The position numbers and the translations under genes are program-made. Positions 35,001-48,942 of a stretch of DNA of 64,000 nucleotides are shown here, piece by piece (the stretch's first letter is position 1; every line of letters starts with the position of its first letter). The notes beneath the pieces were generated by a model. The model was given only the letters and a program-made list of their open reading frames with translations. It was not told where the DNA came from and ran no database searches. The DNA is from Xestospongia bergquistia (lineage: Eukaryota; Porifera; Demospongiae; Haplosclerida; Petrosiidae), in the NCBI GenBank assembly GCA_963965975.1, contig OZ014411.1:2589001-2653000 (forward strand), given 5' to 3'.

Positions 35001-38000
35001 TTGAACTGTCTAAGTGTTCCAAATATGTTTATCCTAATTTTACTTGTTATACAAGTAGATACATCATTGGTCTTCTGTGCCTTGACAGTAAGTATATAAA
35101 TGTGATGTGTCATTTTAATAAATAAATTTATTATATGAGTTTCATACATGAGTATGAGTCTGTATATTGGTACTGCATATTAGGAAGTTGTTTAGTACAT
35201 TTATTGAGATGCAAATACTTACTTTAAACTCCATCAGATATAATGCTTATACACTTAATGTACTGCACACATTAACTATCTAGTGTATGCATAATATATG
35301 AAATGAAATATAATTGTGTTAAGAATGCTGACTTGTATAGTGTTAGCGCCATTAGTCTAGACAACTAGAGTGAACTAATACATTTATATAAGTAATCCAT
35401 TATGTATGGCTGTACACTGTAGAGGTATCCTATTCACCACTACGTAACAAAAAAATGACATGAATCTAGAATTTTTAATTGATCGTAAAATGATGTGCCA
35501 CTATTTGCAGTGTATGTAATAAAGACGTCTTTGTTATGAACAGCAACATATTTTGAAGCTGACATGTACAAATTAAAGAAGAAGCACCAAAGTGGAATTA
35601 AATTTTAAAGTTATGAGATACAATTCTCTTGTTTTGCTTAATGTAATTGTATCCTTCTTTCACTTCAGTGAGGTTATATAGCACATTTAGTGTAACTACA
35701 AAGGATAGACATAGTAACACATCATAAAGGAATAAATATTACTATAATTACATTAGCATGATCCATGAGTAGGCGTGTTGTACATCTTCACTAATTGGTA
35801 TGTCCTAAAATACTCATTGCTTACTATTTGATTTCCTATGTGGTTTCTTTGTCATCAACCACATATACATGCACAGACAAAGATATCATATACATGCATA
35901 AACCACTGCATCATTGCCTTTTAAGATGTTTATTGTAACACATTGTGTGGGCAACTTCTGTAGTAACTTTGACTTTGATGAGTTGTAAATGTCTTGTATG
36001 TCCATACTGCAATCCAAATATCTATCTTCATTTATTGTATATATTTCAACCTTAGGAGTTACTAGATATTGACATTTTACGTTAAAGTAAAATATTAAAT
36101 AAAGCAAGGCAAATGTTTTTTGCACTATTTATGCGGGGAATGCTTCTCAGAACCCAAGTAAATAAAATAATTTTTCGTGGGTGTTACTACGTACAGTAAA
36201 ATGGCAGCTGGCTACTGAGAAAGAAAGGATCTGATTAGCAAGACTAGCTCGTAATTACTGAAAGAAGCTGTGTGTAGTAATAGCTAAGAAATAGCTACTC
36301 ACTGGTAAAAGAATATACTGACTTACTATTAAATTAATGCTATAGAGCCTGACCAAATCAATAAGCTCCATAGCAATTTGTACTGCTTTTGAATCTTACT
36401 GAATTGAACTGGACTATACTGTTGCTATGAAAAAATCATCACAGATATTACTTATCAAAAATCGCAAGTTGTAATTATTGTCACACGAGGAAAAATCTAT
36501 TTATATATTTATAACAAAGATATCTATCACATTCATGATTACTGAAGGAAATGGTATAACTAATAACTAGGAAACAGCTCTCACTTGCAAAATTAATTAC
36601 TGACTTAATACCAAATTACTGCCTAATACCTTGGCATATTACTAAGTACAGGTTTCGTAGTTTCTCAATGTCAACTTTTAATATCAATTCAAACATTACT
36701 GTACTGTCACGGCTATAAAATCATCAGCAAAAATATTAATTATAATAGTCATTTCTAGCATGGTGAGGTATGTCACATTAAATGTATGTCTTAGTATTAG
36801 AGTCATGAAAGTTTGAAATGTTATTGTTAAAATGAAATAATCTTCAATTAAGTTTGGTGGACTTTAATACTGATATTCAAGTTTTTGGAGATTTAGAGTA
36901 ATGGTTTCGATTATAAGCTTTATCGATTAATGTAATAACAACTATTGTCATAATTCCCATTTTCTAGCGTGTAAAGAGGGAGATATTCGACTAGTTGGTG
37001 GAAGCCACAAGTTTGAAGGAACAGTTGAAATCTGTCTTGACAGTATTTGGTCTGTAATAGCACAACATGGTTGGGATGATGATGATGCTAGAGTTGTATG
37101 CAGACAAATAGGAGGATACAATGCTAGTGGTATGGTACATACTATTTGGCAAATTAAAAAATAACATATTCTTTCTTTCTAGCTGGTATGGCTGTATATA
37201 ATTCATCATATGGACATCCTAAACGTGCCATTCGTTACACCAATGTATATTGCCATGGACACGAAGACGAGTTGGGTGACTGTACTCATCATACGTTAGA
37301 ATTTGAAGCTGGACGGACATACAAAGCTGAAGTTGCTGGAGTGGATTGTGGAGGTATTTTGAGTGTAATTCTTTTAAATTAATTTTAAAAAACTCTTAAA
37401 TTTTGTAAGAGACTATACATTATATTTAATAGTACAATTCAATTGCTCAATAGTTCATTTTGCATATTATCACTTCTATCAGCAATTTATTGTCTCTAAT
37501 GTAGTATTACAATGGTATGACATTTTTTTTCTAGTGATAGTATCAAATACAGTATCTTCATCAGTCCCTTCATCTGCATCAATACCAGTTACTTCACAAC
37601 AAGCATCAATAGGAAAAGGCAGTGAAAGTAGATATTTTTTTATCAGTGGTCTCCTGTTTGTTATAATAGCAATCATCATTATGATTGTTGGGTAAGTCTC
37701 TTAAAATAGTAGAAAATTAAAAGTAGTTAATTCTTAGAAGACAATTTGATGTTGTCAACTGTGATTGAATTTTCACTTGGTTTAAAAATATTATTAATAG
37801 TAATGAAATATTTTTTAATTTTCAACAGAATTATCATCATGGGCCTCATTATTGCTAGAATCAAAAAGCTTTCCATATCTAATGCTGGACGTAACAGTGG
37901 AGTTACAATGAGTGGCATTGAACAGAGCAATCCACTTTCCATTCAGTCTGAATATGACGAAATATCTTTCAAGAAAAATCCTTTTCCTGAAAAAGATGAG

Positions 38001-38015
38001 CAACTTCTCTCATAA
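32040..38015 (+). CDS. SRCR-B: intact five-SRCR-domain type I membrane receptor (716 aa)
   Basis: Exons: 32040..32088, 32172..32339, 32531..32728, 33228..33401, 33494..33676, 34011..34199, 34304..34474, 34666..34836, 34917..35087, 36968..37129, 37183..37353, 37535..37691, 37829..38015. The 2151 nt stay in frame to TAA. Signal peptide 1-16; SRCR1 17-138, SRCR2 139-257, SRCR3 258-377, SRCR4 378-491, SRCR5 492-602; short Ser-rich stalk; TM about 636-665 split by the only phase-2 intron; tail of about 50 residues with SEYDEI and DEQLL. Each SRCR domain is split across two phase-1 exons, as in group A SRCR genes. Typical motifs: GRLEVCANGVWGQIC and VACKQLGY in SRCR4. Extracellular SRCR arrays bind proteins or polyanions; a recognition or scavenger role is inferred. 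Closest to SRCR-A, 10.67 kb upstream. Confidence 0.88.
35235..35560. repeat. Dispersed repeat in SRCR-B intron 9
   Basis: Counterpart of 24535..24870, retained since the SRCR-A/SRCR-B duplication. Intron 9 (35088-36967) otherwise contains no exon. Confidence 0.6.
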
Positions 38016-40589
38016 TATAATAAGTTGTTTTTGTATTGTTTCACTAAGTGCTGCTATTTTTGATTTTTCATTATTGATAGTTTTGTTATGCTGCCACTTT
38101 TGTTATTAGCAAAGTTTGTAGTTGCAATGAATAGTTAAAACATATTAAAATAAGTGTAATAACTTAATATTAACTATTATAATTGCATACCAGAACAGGA
38201 AAGAAATCTATATTCAAAAAAAGCAACATTATTTGTTGCTGTTCTTGACTTTTGAATGGTAATGACCATTGCAATACTCTAAAAATTGCACAAACTCTGA
38301 TTGTTTTAAAGAGGATAGCTGTAATGCATATTTCTGACCACCAAGTTTACTATTGCTTTGTGACACATGATCGCTGTGACTCAAAATTTTCTATGGAGAT
38401 ACCAGAATTAAAACTCTAAAAAGATCAGAGTAATAACCACAAAAATGAACAGAAATTAACTGCAAATGAAGTTAAATGTTCGAACTTTAAAGGTATGCAT
38501 TCTGGTATCATACAAATGAAAATTGAGCTCCTCTATGGCTGAGTCAACTTTACGATATTAATACACAGCTGCTTATGTGAAGACTTACCTTTGGCTTTTT
38601 GAGTTTAGTGTTCTGTTTTTGTAGAGGCTGTTTGGTAATGGTCTTCTTCTGCTACATGGACTTGGCAGTATCCTTTTGTTACATGTAGATGCATTTAACT
38701 TTGAATTGCCCCAATTTTTGTCATGAATTTTTCCAATCCTTATCATAAGATATGAGAATGTCCTATTTACAGATTTTGTTTCCTGTAGTCCACACATATA
38801 TATGCACTGAGCCATCGTTCTTTTGATTTGCATGATAGTGGAAACCCTATTCACTCTCAGCTGGCTCATTTATCTTGCTCTCCCTTAATTCATGATCAAT
38901 TGTGTCTCAATAGGCATGAGTAAGGCAATATTACAGTTGTCCTCAGAGGCCTCCTTGCATTAATATGATGTTGCACCCACGAGGTTATGCCTGGCAATTA
39001 TTGGAGACCATCCTCAAACATTTTAAAAGGAACTACCAATTCTCCCTTTCTTTAACAACTTTCAATTCAGATCTTATTTCCTTATCCTCTCACACAAGAT
39101 TTTTTCTAAAGAAGTTTTCTTCATACTCCTACTGTCTCATGCTGTTCAATCGTATGTCAAATGGCTTTTTTTAACATTGTACTTTTATTCAATTCTCTTT
39201 GACCAAATCAGTTATCTGCTCCATCTTATTCTTTATTGAGAGAACATGTGAGATGACACTCAGATCACTTTCCTAATTGTCTTTTTATCCTAGCCTTCTC
39301 ATAGAACATTTTAAATCTATATGAACTACTCAGCATTAAATCAAACAAAGCTAAGATTATTGCACCAATTTGCAAGTATATGTTTGTTATCAAATCTGAT
39401 CCAAAGGAGGAATTGTCCAAAAGATGACAACTACACTTAAAATACAGTAATCAAAACATTATAAAGTAAAAATCAAAGAAAAAAGTTGCTCTAGTGGAAA
39501 TTTATAGAGCTTCACCATAACACCTTACTTGTGATTAACTATTACTATCACTATCACAACTATTGCTTTCATTAAAGTGTTATGCATAATAATATTATGT
39601 ATATATATTTGCTGTATTAAGCTAAATTGTAACATATTCCGTGTTTGGTGATTGTAATAATGAATCTTATATTTTAAACATTGCTTTATTATGCAAAATT
39701 TATGATTACATGTATATGGTTTCCTATATCTACTGATACACCTTCTCATGCTTAGTCAACCACTTAATCACTTGATGTCTTAATTATATCTATACCTCAT
39801 AGGTCACCTTAGAGTATCCCTTTTCTTTTCAGTTCTGACTTATCACTTGTCACATTTATATTATCTTGTGATTACTATTTATTCTTATTTTCTTCTTTTG
39901 TTAAGTTTCTCATTTGTTAAGTGGTTCAATCTATAAGTGCTATTGTAATGGCAAACTTACTTCATTTTGCATGTCCATGTCTCTTTGTTTAGTTTTGTCC
40001 TTACTTTTTGTGCCTCACATGTCTTCTTTTTGCAATTTCTGTATAAGTTATTAAAGCTGTGTGTTATTTGAGATAAGATTACATTAATGTTTGTAGGCGT
40101 ACTGTTTATACCATTTATGTATTTTGCTGAGTTGTTGCACATGGCAATGGGTTGGACTTGTAGTATGACTGGGCTGGCCTTGTGGCTCAAAATTGGCTCT
40201 CTAGGATTGTTTACACTTACTAGGCTATGGTTTTGAGTTTATACAACAAAGAGCACTTAGACTTCATACGTTTTCAACCTATCTCTTTATATTTATATGT
40301 ATGTATGTATATGTATATTTAGAAAACACTTTAAATCAAACTTATTCTAGTATACATCAACTATGTGGAAAATGACTATAACCTTTAGCAATTTATTATT
40401 GCATTAATTGACCAGTTATCATGCATGTTTCATACATACGGACTTTTTTTGCACTCACTATCAAATTGCTTTATATCTAAATTTTACTTTCATATGTACA
40501 AGTGGATGCATTTATGTTTTAATAATAGCATTTTATCTTATTACTTCCAACTTCAGAGTTTTTAATGTAACGGTGAAGGCAGAAGATCA
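38016..40589. other. Intergenic between SRCR-B and SRCR-C
   Basis: The start is shared with the SRCR-A 3' flank. 40000-40260 resembles 50880-51050 upstream of SRCR-D (shared TTGCAATTTCTGT-like and GGCTCTC...AAAATTGG strings), so it is paralogous upstream flank. Short open frames at 38585-39174 carry no recognisable domain. Confidence 0.5.
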
Positions 40590-40599
40590 TATCACGTGA
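40590..40599. promoter_or_regulatory. E-box TATCACGTGA upstream of SRCR-C
   Basis: About 69 bp before the ATG at 40659. A TATATATAT run follows at about 40613, which may be the TATA element. The E-box spacing is shorter than in SRCR-A and SRCR-B. Confidence 0.6.
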
Positions 40600-40658
40600 C
40601 TTTCAATAGTAGCTATATATATTTCGACTGGATACAGAGAACTTGAGATTAACGCGTG

Positions 40659-43600
40659 ATGATTCCTATTTTGTTGTCTCTTTTGTTGATTGTCTTCAAA
40701 AGCGATGGTAAGTTAATGAAATACATCAGTACGTATACTTCTATTTGCAATTGCTTGAAGCATTGTACTAACACATATTACATTTTTAGCTGCCTGCACA
40801 AATGGTCAAATTCGACTATACGACGGCGCAGCTGCTGTAACAGATAATGGAATGCTTCAAATTTGCAAGAGTGGTCAATGGCGAGCTGTATGTGACTTTG
40901 GATGGACTCAGGCACACTCAATTGTAGTGTGTAAACAGCTAGGATACAGTAACCCAAGTGAGTTTTACATACACACACACACACACACATATATATATAA
41001 TAAGATTTTATTTGCTTAGAAATTTAAAGTTATCAAAAGCATATAACATTTATATAAGTGCACTGAACAGTTGCATAGTTAACAATACTGGAATATTTAT
41101 ACATACATACATACATATATTATATACATATATATATATATATAATATTCAACTTATATTTCTGAAGTGTCATATCTTTGTTAACTACACATACACTGTA
41201 TTTAGAGCCAATAACTCATGCTAACAATGGTCCTTCTGGTGGTACATTTGGATATATTGCCAGGAGTTATTACAGTTGTATAAACAAGACTAATATTTCC
41301 AGATGCCTGGTTTCAAGTGGATATTACTTGGGATCTCCTTTTTTTTGCAGTACAAGTAGAGACTCATTGAGAATTCATTGTAATGTTGATATAAGTAAGT
41401 TCTTTAAAACATTAAAAACAAAATATAATTTAAATCATTATAATATTATACATGTCAATGGACCTGCAAAAAATTGACTGTCGTATGAGCAGAGTATGTA
41501 ATTGTCAATCAAAAAAGCAAATTCTTAACAATGGACAACGATATTATATTATAGTCATAAATATTATATATAGTATAGGTATTTCCATGTTAGCTAGACT
41601 TATTCCACCCTATATACAAGCTTTGTATAAGTATCATACAATAAGTAATTAAGCCAAGCAATTTTTCAGAATTATACCTATGTACATATTAAGAACAACA
41701 TATCATGCTTAATTATAGTTGATTGATACAAATGTCTTATTTTTATAATAACAGGTGGTTGCACATACAAGCAAATGCGTCTTTACAACAGTACTACTAA
41801 CACATCTGGAGACAGTGGCATGTTACAAATTTGTGATGCAACTGGTCATTGGACTGCTGTATGTGACTATAGCTGGGGATGTGATGAAGCAGTGGTTGCC
41901 TGTAAACAACTAGGATACGACACTCAATGTGAGCTGTGTAAGATAGGGAAAGAAGTTCCTTGCCTTCACAAAACATCTATGTATGAAGCCTAAAGTGACA
42001 TTGAATTAACCAATTTCTAACATTCTAGTATTTTAAACACTTTTACTTTAGACCGACAACATACATTTTACCTATCATATTGTACAATGATGTTATGTAT
42101 ATTTTCATTCCAGACCCTAAGTATACATATAATGGAGGACCTTGGACAGAGTTTGGCTTTGGACCTTACCGATACTGCAGCAGATACTACACATCTCTTT
42201 TCAGTTGTTCATCATATCCAGCATATTACCGAACAAGCTTAAGTTATTGTAATCCAATACGAGATACCATTATGCTCAACTGTTCAACAAACAACGGTAA
42301 TACAAAATTTGATTGGCTTTTATCTTATAGGTAGACAGGCACAATTTTATAGTTGATGTTATTTGTTAGTGCCACGTTTGACACAAGGTCGACTTCTTAT
42401 AGTAAATGCTCTAAAATCTTCACAATGAAATTTTTTGTACCTTTATGTATACACAGCATTTGCTCTCACTACAGTACATTCCTTTCTCACTGGCTCAAAT
42501 TATCCATCATCTCACTAAACAAACCTAAGTTGTTACCGTCCAGTAGTAGATACAATTTAGAACACAAAATGAAATTGGATTCTAGCTTATGGGTAGCCAT
42601 GCTTGTGTAGTTGAGGTGACTTATCAGTGTCATTAAAAACAGTATGTAAACAACATATGGCAAATAGGAGTGTCTTCTGAAAACATGCACAGTGTAGAAC
42701 TTCATTACACTTACTATTCATTGAAGTGAGAATAGGGCCAAGGAAGTGGTCACCAATAATTATAGATGAGGGTCACATGTGTAACAATTAAGTATCTAGC
42801 ATATACTGCAGTCATTTATTGACCATACCAATTAAATTTTAATTATGCCTAAATACAATGTTATTGCCACTTTCCAATATATTCAATTACTTATAATATT
42901 CCACTGCTGTTATGTACTTTGCAAACAAGCTTGAAAACTGTTTTTTACCCTTTTGAAATCTTTATTATGCCTACAGTATCATCTCTTACTTACATCAGCA
43001 CTAATGGCATCTAGTATTGTAAACATTATCAACATAATTAACAAAAAAATGGCCAAAAAATGTTATATGTTACTGTACTAGTATTCATATAAAGTTGAAA
43101 ATTTTTTCTTATATCTTCATATAGGCATTAACAACACATGTTCTGTCGATTATGATGTTAGGCTTGTTGATGGCAGTAAAAAGAGTGAAGGTAGACTTGA
43201 AATCTGTTATAAAAGACAGTGGACCTCAATTTGCAGCTATACCTATGTGGATTCTAAGTTCACATCAACAGTATGTAATCAACTTGGATATGTCACTAAT
43301 AGTTGTAAGTGAGAATATATAAGTCAAAATTTGGTGAACATTTACCAATATGTAACACTACTTCCAACTTTGTAAACACTTTACCTCTAGTTTCAAAACT
43401 GATAACTGATGGTCGTTATGGTACAGGAACAACTGAAATCTTTCTCACCAGTCCTTACTGTAGGAGTGAATATAATAACATTAAATACTGTACCTTACGT
43501 TCTAGTGGATCTCAATGTAATCCTTTGACTTGCAGATATAATCACATTGGTCTAAAGTGTTATGGTAATTTTTAAATGTTTTTCATTGACCTCTGTATGT

Positions 43601-46345
43601 CTCATGTGTTATTCAATGAATCCATGTTAAAGATGTTTTCATATTATTCAAAATTAGTATTCATTGTTCTCCTAAAGTTCTATCTATAATATGGTGTCAT
43701 ACCATTTGTTTAGAATTGGATAACTGCAATGAAGGAGATGTTCGTCTTGTTAATGGAACAGTCGAAAGAGAAGGTCGTCTTGAAGTGTGTGCTAATGGTG
43801 TCTGGGGACAAATCTGTTCAAATGGTTTTGTAAAATCAGCTGCATATGTTGCTTGCAAACAACTTGGCTATACAGATACAAATGGTATATAATATAGTCA
43901 TTTCTGTTCACTGAATGTAATCATTCTTTTGTATATGACTACTATTTCTATGTTATTACAGGGGCTCTTATTAATAAGAATGGAAAATATGGATTTGGAG
44001 AAGGTCCAATTATATACAGTAATCTGGATTGCTTTGGCCATGAGACCAAACTGTCTAAGTGTTCCAAAAGAGTTTATCCCAATTTTGTTTGTTATTCTCA
44101 ATATATCATTGGTCTTCTCTGTCATGATGGTAAGTGCATATACCAATAACAATGTTGTTCTGAATAGCAAAGCGTATAGCAACTCTCACTTATGAGCTTA
44201 AAACAAAAATAGTGTTTTTACTCGATGTTATTGTAAGTAGTTGCAGACTTCTCCACTTAAGTAAAGCTATTAGTTCATGAGTGTTACCATAAGGATAGAC
44301 ATAAAAAACTATAACAAGGTCTGCATTATTACAATTATGTTTGAGTGCTGCACTGTACACATTCACTAATTATTTCATGTATATGTAAACTGTGAATAGT
44401 CAGGTAAGGCATGCAGCCATTTAAATTTTACTATGGTAGTTACCCATACATCTTAAAATTTCCATATATTGCAGTTTATGGAATAGTATGATATTATGTG
44501 TGGCTCATAACAAAGAAACCTAAGAGGAAACTAAATAGTAAGTATGACAGCCTTTGATCTAATGTCCCAGTAGACCTTTGTTCATTTCACAATTAATGTT
44601 AGAGTTGTTGCCTATTTGTATAGTATGGTATAAGGTACATTTTATTTAAATCAAAAGATCTCCATACATGAATTATGAAGTGAATGTCATGTTGTTCACA
44701 ATGCCATGTGTAACTGTTAAAATATCTTAGCAATTTAATGTATAGATCATGATAATTATACTTGTAGTTACTAAGTATGTCAGTCTTGAAGAAATTTTTA
44801 AACAATGTTCACAAACACATGAATGTATGAGTAGTAGCATTTAAACATATGAATATTTTGTTTAACGAACAAGTGAAGTAACAATTTAACATGAACAGTC
44901 AATTGCATAGTACAATTATAATCAAAATAGATCTTCTTTACTGTTTGTATCAAATTCCTTTGCCACAAACAACCTGTTTAACTATTACATAGCTAAATCA
45001 ACCAATCAGTTTTTATAGTGATGGTAACATAATATTTCTTCTAACACGAAAAAATCATCTTTAAAATTGCCATGCCATGTGACAAAGCAAAGAATAATTA
45101 AGATAGAATTAAGTAAGTGACCAAGTTAATATTTAATTTTAGAAATTGAGAACTATCAATTCAAATGAGTTTTTATCAATTAATAAGCTAAGAAAAATAC
45201 CAAATAATAACTATCATAATTTATCATCTTCTAGCATGTAAAGAGGGAGATGTTCGACTAGTTGGCGGAAGACATAAGTTTGAAGGAACAGTTGAAATCT
45301 GTCTGGACAGTATTTGGTGTGTAATAGCACAACATGGTTGGGATGATGATGATGCTAGAGTTGTATGTAGACAAATAGGAGGATACAATGCTAGTGGTAT
45401 GGTTCATACTATTTGTTAGTAATACGACAATACATTTTCTTTCTAGCTGGAATGGCTGTATATAATTCATCATATGGACATCCGAAACGAGCTGTTCGTT
45501 ACACCAATGTATATTGTCATGGACACGAAGAGGATTTGACTGACTGTACTCATCATACTCTAGAATTTGAAATTGGACGGACATACAAAGCTGAAGTTGC
45601 TGGAGTGGATTGTGGAGGTAGTCTTAAATGTTTTGTTAAAGATAATTAATGAGTCTCTTGATAAGTTCATTTTATAAGAGAATATACATTATATTTAATG
45701 GTACAATTCCATTGTTCATTAGTTGTCTTTTTATGTTAGTACTAGTTTCAGCAACTTAAGGGTCTAATTTAAATCAAAAACCCTATAACATTGTTCCTTT
45801 CTTCTAGTGATAGTATCAAATACAGCAATACGCACAAGTTCAATGTCAATGTCATCATCAGTACCTGCATTAGCATCTCCATATCCATCTCCATCTGTGA
45901 CACCACCTGCATCACCAATTGTTTCTCAAAAAGCATCAGTAAAAGAAAGAAATGGAAGTGGATATCTTTTCATCAGTGGCCTGCTCTTTCTTGTAATAGC
46001 AATCACCATTATGGTTATTGGGTAAACTATATTATCAAAATTTAGTAGATAGTCAAAGACAATCTATTCTTAATAGACATATGTTGATATTGATATAATT
46101 GAATTTGCACATACTTTAAATTTACTACTAATAATGTATCTTTATAATTTCTTAACAGAATCATCATCATGGTCCTCATTATTGCTAGAATGAAAAAGCT
46201 TTCCATATCTAATGTTGGACGTATCAGTGAAGTTAGAATGAGTGGTCTTGAACAGAGCAATCCACTCTCTATTCAGTCTGAATATGATGATATCTCTTTC
46301 AAGAAAGATCCCTTTCCTGAAAAAGATGACAGGCTTCTTTCATAA
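40659..46345 (+). CDS. SRCR-C: five-SRCR-domain type I membrane receptor (about 729 aa)
   Basis: Exons: 40659..40707, 40790..40957, 41206..41394, 41755..41928, 42114..42296, 43125..43304, 43391..43564, about 43716..43884, 43962..44129, 45235..45396, 45447..45617, 45808..46021, 46159..46345. Same plan and intron phases as SRCR-B. I could not settle the exact length of the eighth exon by counting: protein alignment needs 171 nt and my boundaries give 169. Signal peptide MIPILLSLLLIVFKSD. It has the longest stalk of the array (exon 12 is 214 nt) with Pro-Ser pairs, suggesting O-glycosylation. The tail keeps SEYDDI and DDRLL. SRCR5 reads IWCVIA where A, B and D have IWSV. Intron 9 is the shortest (1.1 kb) and lacks a segment still present in A, B and the E remnant. 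Confidence 0.85.
40971..41000. repeat. CA/TA microsatellite
   Basis: A run of CA dinucleotides followed by TA dinucleotides at the start of SRCR-C intron 2, a few bases after the splice donor. Confidence 0.8.
41100..41147. repeat. CATA/TA microsatellite
   Basis: CATA tetranucleotides running into TA dinucleotides, in SRCR-C intron 2. Confidence 0.75.
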
Positions 46346-48922
46346 TATAATAACTTAGTTAATATTTTGCTGAGTGCTACTATTGTTGTTTTCAATAATC
46401 ATAATATATAGTTATGCTGCCACTTTTAGTTTTTTGATATTTTTTTGATTAAGTGAAAAAATTTATTTAGTTTTAAATCACCAAATTAACTACATATAAA
46501 TGATTTCGTGTTAAAATCATTAGTAAGGATACAATCTTATAGTTATAGAATGTTTTAACAGGTAAGTTTGACATTAATATCAATGTATATTAATTAATTG
46601 TACCATATTTAACTAAAGGATGTTTAGTATTAGATGTACAATGTAGTAAACATATCCAGTTGCTTAGCATAGTTACAAAGATGATAAGTCATTTGTTCTA
46701 ATGTTGTTAGTAATGTGAAGTTGGACCAATGAACCATAAGTGTGGTATAACAATGAACTAGCCAAGTCTTCCAATGAGATAATAGAACCTTTAATAGGCA
46801 TAACATTTGGTCAATTAAATATATTAAAATATGACAACTTTTAATCTTTGTTTCCTAATGAAAAGATTCACAAAAATGTTATTGACAGAAGCATATGAAG
46901 TAATGTAACATTTAAAAATTTTCCTTTTGAAATTAATGTCACATATATTATTTCTTGTAGAAAATTGCCTCAGTTATTTCTATGATACTTTATTAATTTT
47001 TAATGGTAAAATTAGTAGGCATATAATTTGTAATGTGAAACAATCAAATGTTCTATTCTTAACATGTTCAAATATATACCTTTCATGTTGCAAAACCAAT
47101 CTGATTTGTAGAAATATTTTGTGAACTAATGCTCAGGTAAAGATGTTGCTATTTTGTATATGATGTTTACCAAGAGTTTTATTACAATGAGCATCAGAAA
47201 AGCCTAATAATTATTATAAATGTATAGCATTATTTAAGAAAACAAACTAAGAGAGCTAATATAATGCAGCAACCAATTAAATACCATATTATTATTTGCC
47301 TATATATAACAATAGCTAATAAATCAAACATAAATGAAGTCATCAGCTATTAATAGAAATTAATAAAGTCATCAATAGTTATTTGACTATAAGACAAGTG
47401 TACTTTTTACATGCATCTAACCTAAGACTTTATCAACAAACATAGCAAAGAAATAGAGTCATAAAATATACTATTTACTTTATAAATACAATAAAACAGA
47501 ATGTTTCACAGCAAACAAGTGCTATTTTATGTGCAAGAAAAGGACAGAACTTCTATGATCACTACATAGTCACATGTTCATGTAGATATTGAGTGTTTTT
47601 GCTATAATAATTGTCTGAGTTTAACTTGCAACTATTATAGAAAAGTATATATAATATCAATAAATTATTAAGGACTCAATGCTTGTTTTCCCTGTCTGCT
47701 AATGAAATTGGCTTTCTAAAGTTAACAACAAACATGCCTATCTGATTAAATATTACATATATTATTTATAGGGTTTGTTTTTGATTTTTACTATATATAT
47801 ATTCATTGTTCAGATGAAAACCAGAGTCTGTTGATCCTTTATCAGTCTAAACCGTTTCATTAATTTGTAAACATCATCTATAAAGTTTCTATGGAGTTAC
47901 CATGACTTGTTATTGTAAGCATCCGTTCACACAACAAGTGTTTGTGAAAAGTTACATATATGGCAACCCACTGATGTTCTTTCAGCAATTCGTTAATAGC
48001 TGTAATCTTGCTAATATAAGTAATGTAATGACAAAATAATTAAGTACACAGTGTCAGTGCTTAAGAGTAAAATTTCTCCATCTTTTAGGTCAGAATGGGT
48101 TATTATGACATCATTATAACAACAAATCCATCATGTGAATTGACAAAAACACATAAATCTTGCTATAGATGTAAATCATCATGGTGCCTCCAGTAAAAAT
48201 TAGACATCAATTTATAAAAGTGCATGAATTTTACTATTCCAAAGGTTAAAGCTACATGTATACATCTGGCAGCAAAACACTACCTTTTAATATTAAAAAA
48301 AACTTGTGTGAACTTATATTTTTCATAGAGTCTTTGCACCACTTCTGTTAATCCTACTGATAACTTGACCATATCCATATACATAGCAATTGCATGTGAT
48401 TTGATTTAGTCATAGCAATGTATCATACTCTTCACACATGAGTATAAAGAACAAGCAATTAAATTATAGGTTGCCATTAAGTTATAGCAGTAAGCTTACT
48501 ATTACAGAATGTGTTTGGTCTATTAAATTTCATTCACACTCTATTTATATCTTAAATGTTTGAATAAAAACTAATCAAACTGAAGACCCATACAATAAAA
48601 TCCTAAATTGTTAATAAAAATTTAATGTTGGCGTAATTGAAGCACTTACTAGTTACCTTGTCATTAGCAAATCAGCCACTTTCTTAAACATTTCTCAATA
48701 TAACTGTCAGACATCCTCTTTCTTCTCTTCACATTGGTCTGTCCAAATGCCCTAAACAGTCTAGGCAGTCATTTTAAATCAAGCTGGGGTTCGACCACAA
48801 AAGAGACAATTGTTCCTTATACAATTTATTAATATATTACCATTTTGTTCATATATGTTTATGACTTGGATCTTTTACTTTGTTCAACTATAATCATTGT
48901 TGGCATACTCATAATAACACTT
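46346..48922. other. 3' flank of SRCR-C, no gene seen
   Basis: 47390-48540 aligns with 58610-59505 after SRCR-D (shared ATAAGACAAGTGTA, TATCAACAAACATAG/AATCAACAAACATAG and ACACAACAAGTGTTT), so the flank was duplicated with the gene. It is AT-rich, without exon chains. Confidence 0.55.
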
Positions 48923-48942
48923 ATATATATATATATATATAT
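48922..48942. repeat. TA microsatellite
   Basis: About ten TA dinucleotides in intergenic DNA between SRCR-C and SRCR-D. Confidence 0.8.

Noticed and set aside
40408..40599. Open frame just upstream of SRCR-C
   Set aside because: It overlaps the E-box and promoter, has no counterpart in other copies and no domain.
45258..45584. Minus-strand open frames recurring over SRCR exons 10-11 (also 27043-27264, 36991-37209, 57245-57475)
   Set aside because: They recur in each copy only because the sense exons are duplicated and conserved. They span sense introns and show no coding features.
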